Origin: Deltaproteobacteria bacterium
GTDB lineage: Bacteria > Desulfobacterota > Desulfobacteria > Desulfobacterales > JAUVVS01
Assembly: GCA_030604545.1 (NCBI GenBank)
Contig: JAUVVS010000119.1
Coordinates: 1 to 6,601, forward strand
Direction: 5' to 3'
Length of the DNA stretch: 6,601 nucleotides
Made by a program: the position numbers and the translations under genes
In this document: piece after piece, positions 5,775 to 6,601 of the stretch
Position numbering within the stretch: the first letter of the stretch is position 1
Layout: each line of letters starts with the position of its first letter
The notes under the pieces: generated by a model
Told to the model about the DNA's origin: nothing
Database searches by the model: none
The model's input: the letters and a program-made list of their open reading frames with translations, nothing else

Positions 5775-6344
5775 TTACTCCTTCTCTTCCATCTTTTCAA
5801 GTTCCCCATGCATCTTTTCGGCATTTTCCCTGACGTAGTCCCGAACTTTGCTATCCAGTTCTTTGTGTTTATCCAGTGCATCTTTAAAAGCAAACATGTC
5901 GAGCTCACATAGTGAATAAAATGTTCCATCTTCCAGATCTAACCAGCGGTCTACAATTGTAGCACCGTGGAGTGTTGTTTTTGAAAAGGTCTTCAATGCA
6001 TTCTCCACATGTTGCTCTTCCGAAGATGCTGACATGTCGCCGGCCGTGGTGGAGGCCATGTAGTCTTTGGCCAGCACAGCAACATATGTCTCAAGAGTTT
6101 TTGCAATTTCTGCCCTTGCACGGTTGTCGGCAGTTGTTCGCAAAAGGGCCTTGTTCTTGATACCGGAAGCCATACCTACTCCATAAAAAACCTTTCCCTT
6201 ATCTATATCAAAGGCGCCGCTTCCCTTCCAAACCCACTCGGGTCCTCTAAACACCTTCTTGGCTGGTGCTGATGCGCAACCCGCAATAAAAAAGATTCCC
6301 ATAGTTGCGATAATACACAAAACTACTAAATGCTTTGCTTTCAT
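5775..6344 (-). CDS. LPP20-family outer-membrane lipoprotein
   Basis: 189 residues. The N-terminus is a textbook lipoprotein signal: MKAKH, a hydrophobic core, then the lipobox IAGC with C23 as lipidation site. Ala after the Cys suits outer-membrane sorting. The LPP20-like domain runs from about 34 to 160: GPEWVWKGSG (34-43), KVFYGVGMASG (51-61), ALLRTTADNRARAEIAK (66-82), a helical part with EEQHVENALKTFSK (109-122), GATIVDRWLD (127-136) and FYSLCELDMFAFKDAL (142-157). The C-terminal tail (158-189) is highly charged and probably helical. The family is common in envelopes of deltaproteobacteria and relatives, but its biochemical role is not established. A very strong Shine-Dalgarno and its own terminator suggest high, independent expression. 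It is the longer paralogue of the next gene. Confidence 0.87.
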   Translation of the reverse strand: MKAKHLVVLCIIATMGIFFIAGCASAPAKKVFRGPEWVWKGSGAFDIDKGKVFYGVGMASGIKNKALLRTTADNRARAEIAKTLETYVAVLAKDYMASTTAGDMSASSEEQHVENALKTFSKTTLHGATIVDRWLDLEDGTFYSLCELDMFAFKDALDKHKELDSKVRDYVRENAEKMHGELEKMEEKE

Positions 6345-6348
6345 GTCT

Positions 6349-6357
6349 ACCTCCTTT
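6349..6357 (-). promoter_or_regulatory. Strong ribosome binding site of the LPP20-family gene
   Basis: AAAGGAGGT on the minus strand; the core GGAGG lies 6 nt before ATG 6344. It is the best match to the anti-Shine-Dalgarno sequence in the window. Confidence 0.85.
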
Positions 6358-6601
6358 TCTTGAGTATGATGATCTTATTGTTCACCTCTTACATTGAGAC
6401 CTTTTAAAAGGCTTCCTTCCTGTCAAAATTTTTCCTCGAGCTGTTTCTTTCTTAAATACGTGGGCTTGAGATTTTTTTGTTGCTTGCTCTGTTAAGATAA
6501 CTTTCTGCCACGTTTAATAAGACTCTATATCTCAAACCTTGCAATTATTCAACTATTATTTTATGGAGCCGTCTTTATAGTTCTTTTTTTATTATTTTTT
6601 C
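6358..6601 (-). other. Non-coding leader and probable promoter region of the LPP20-family gene
   Basis: No gene is visible in this AT-rich 244 bp. On the minus strand TTGACA (6426-6421) matches a perfect -35 box, but there is no good -10 box at 16-18 nt; the nearest AT-rich hexamer, TTTAAA, is only about 13 nt away. A perfect 12-nt palindrome CCTTTTAAAAGG lies at 6400-6411. ACGTGG (6458-6463) and CCACGT (6508-6513) form an inverted pair that could be a stem or an operator. The promoter is probably here, but its exact position is not settled. Confidence 0.4.

Noticed and set aside
6398..6426. Sigma-70 promoter from TTGACA at 6426-6421
   Set aside because: No acceptable -10 hexamer at 16-18 nt, so I list only a general promoter region.

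Overview
The window comes from an AT-rich bacterial chromosome, probably a Gram-negative member of the Desulfobacterota or a related deltaproteobacterial lineage. That placement is inferred from the pairing of a Gsp pseudopilin cluster with LPP20-type lipoproteins and from short degenerate tandem repeats; no marker gene proves it. Every convincing gene lies on the minus strand, so the reading order runs from high to low coordinates.

From 6601 down to about 5700 there is a non-coding leader, then an LPP20-type outer-membrane lipoprotein gene (5775-6344) with a strong Shine-Dalgarno sequence. It is closed by a clear intrinsic terminator (5714-5741). A second, shorter lipoprotein of the same family follows (5186-5641). 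After a 281-bp spacer without a convincing gene comes a type II secretion system (T2SS) block: gspF (inner-membrane platform), gspG (major pseudopilin), a 257-bp spacer, then gspH, gspI, gspJ and gspK (minor pseudopilins), ending at 132. The last four genes are tightly packed or overlapping and are probably translationally coupled.

GspG would form the periplasmic pseudopilus. GspI, GspJ and GspK would form its tip, with GspH just beneath, and GspF would anchor assembly in the inner membrane. All five pseudopilins keep the prepilin-peptidase Gly/hydrophobic junction. GspK lacks Glu at mature position +5, as expected for the tip subunit. The ATPase (gspE), secretin (gspD) and gspC/L/M are not in the window; gspE is not directly upstream of gspF, so the system is split or continues outside.

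The least ordinary signals are repeats. A degenerate 7-nt tandem repeat of about 14 copies (1900-1997) lies inside gspJ, in frame, and gives GspJ an apparent 71-residue prepilin leader containing heptapeptide repeats. A second array of hexamers in inverted orientation (41-109) lies just after gspK and can fold into a long AT-rich hairpin. I found no evidence for a wholly new multigene system; the core is a recognisable T2SS pseudopilus operon.
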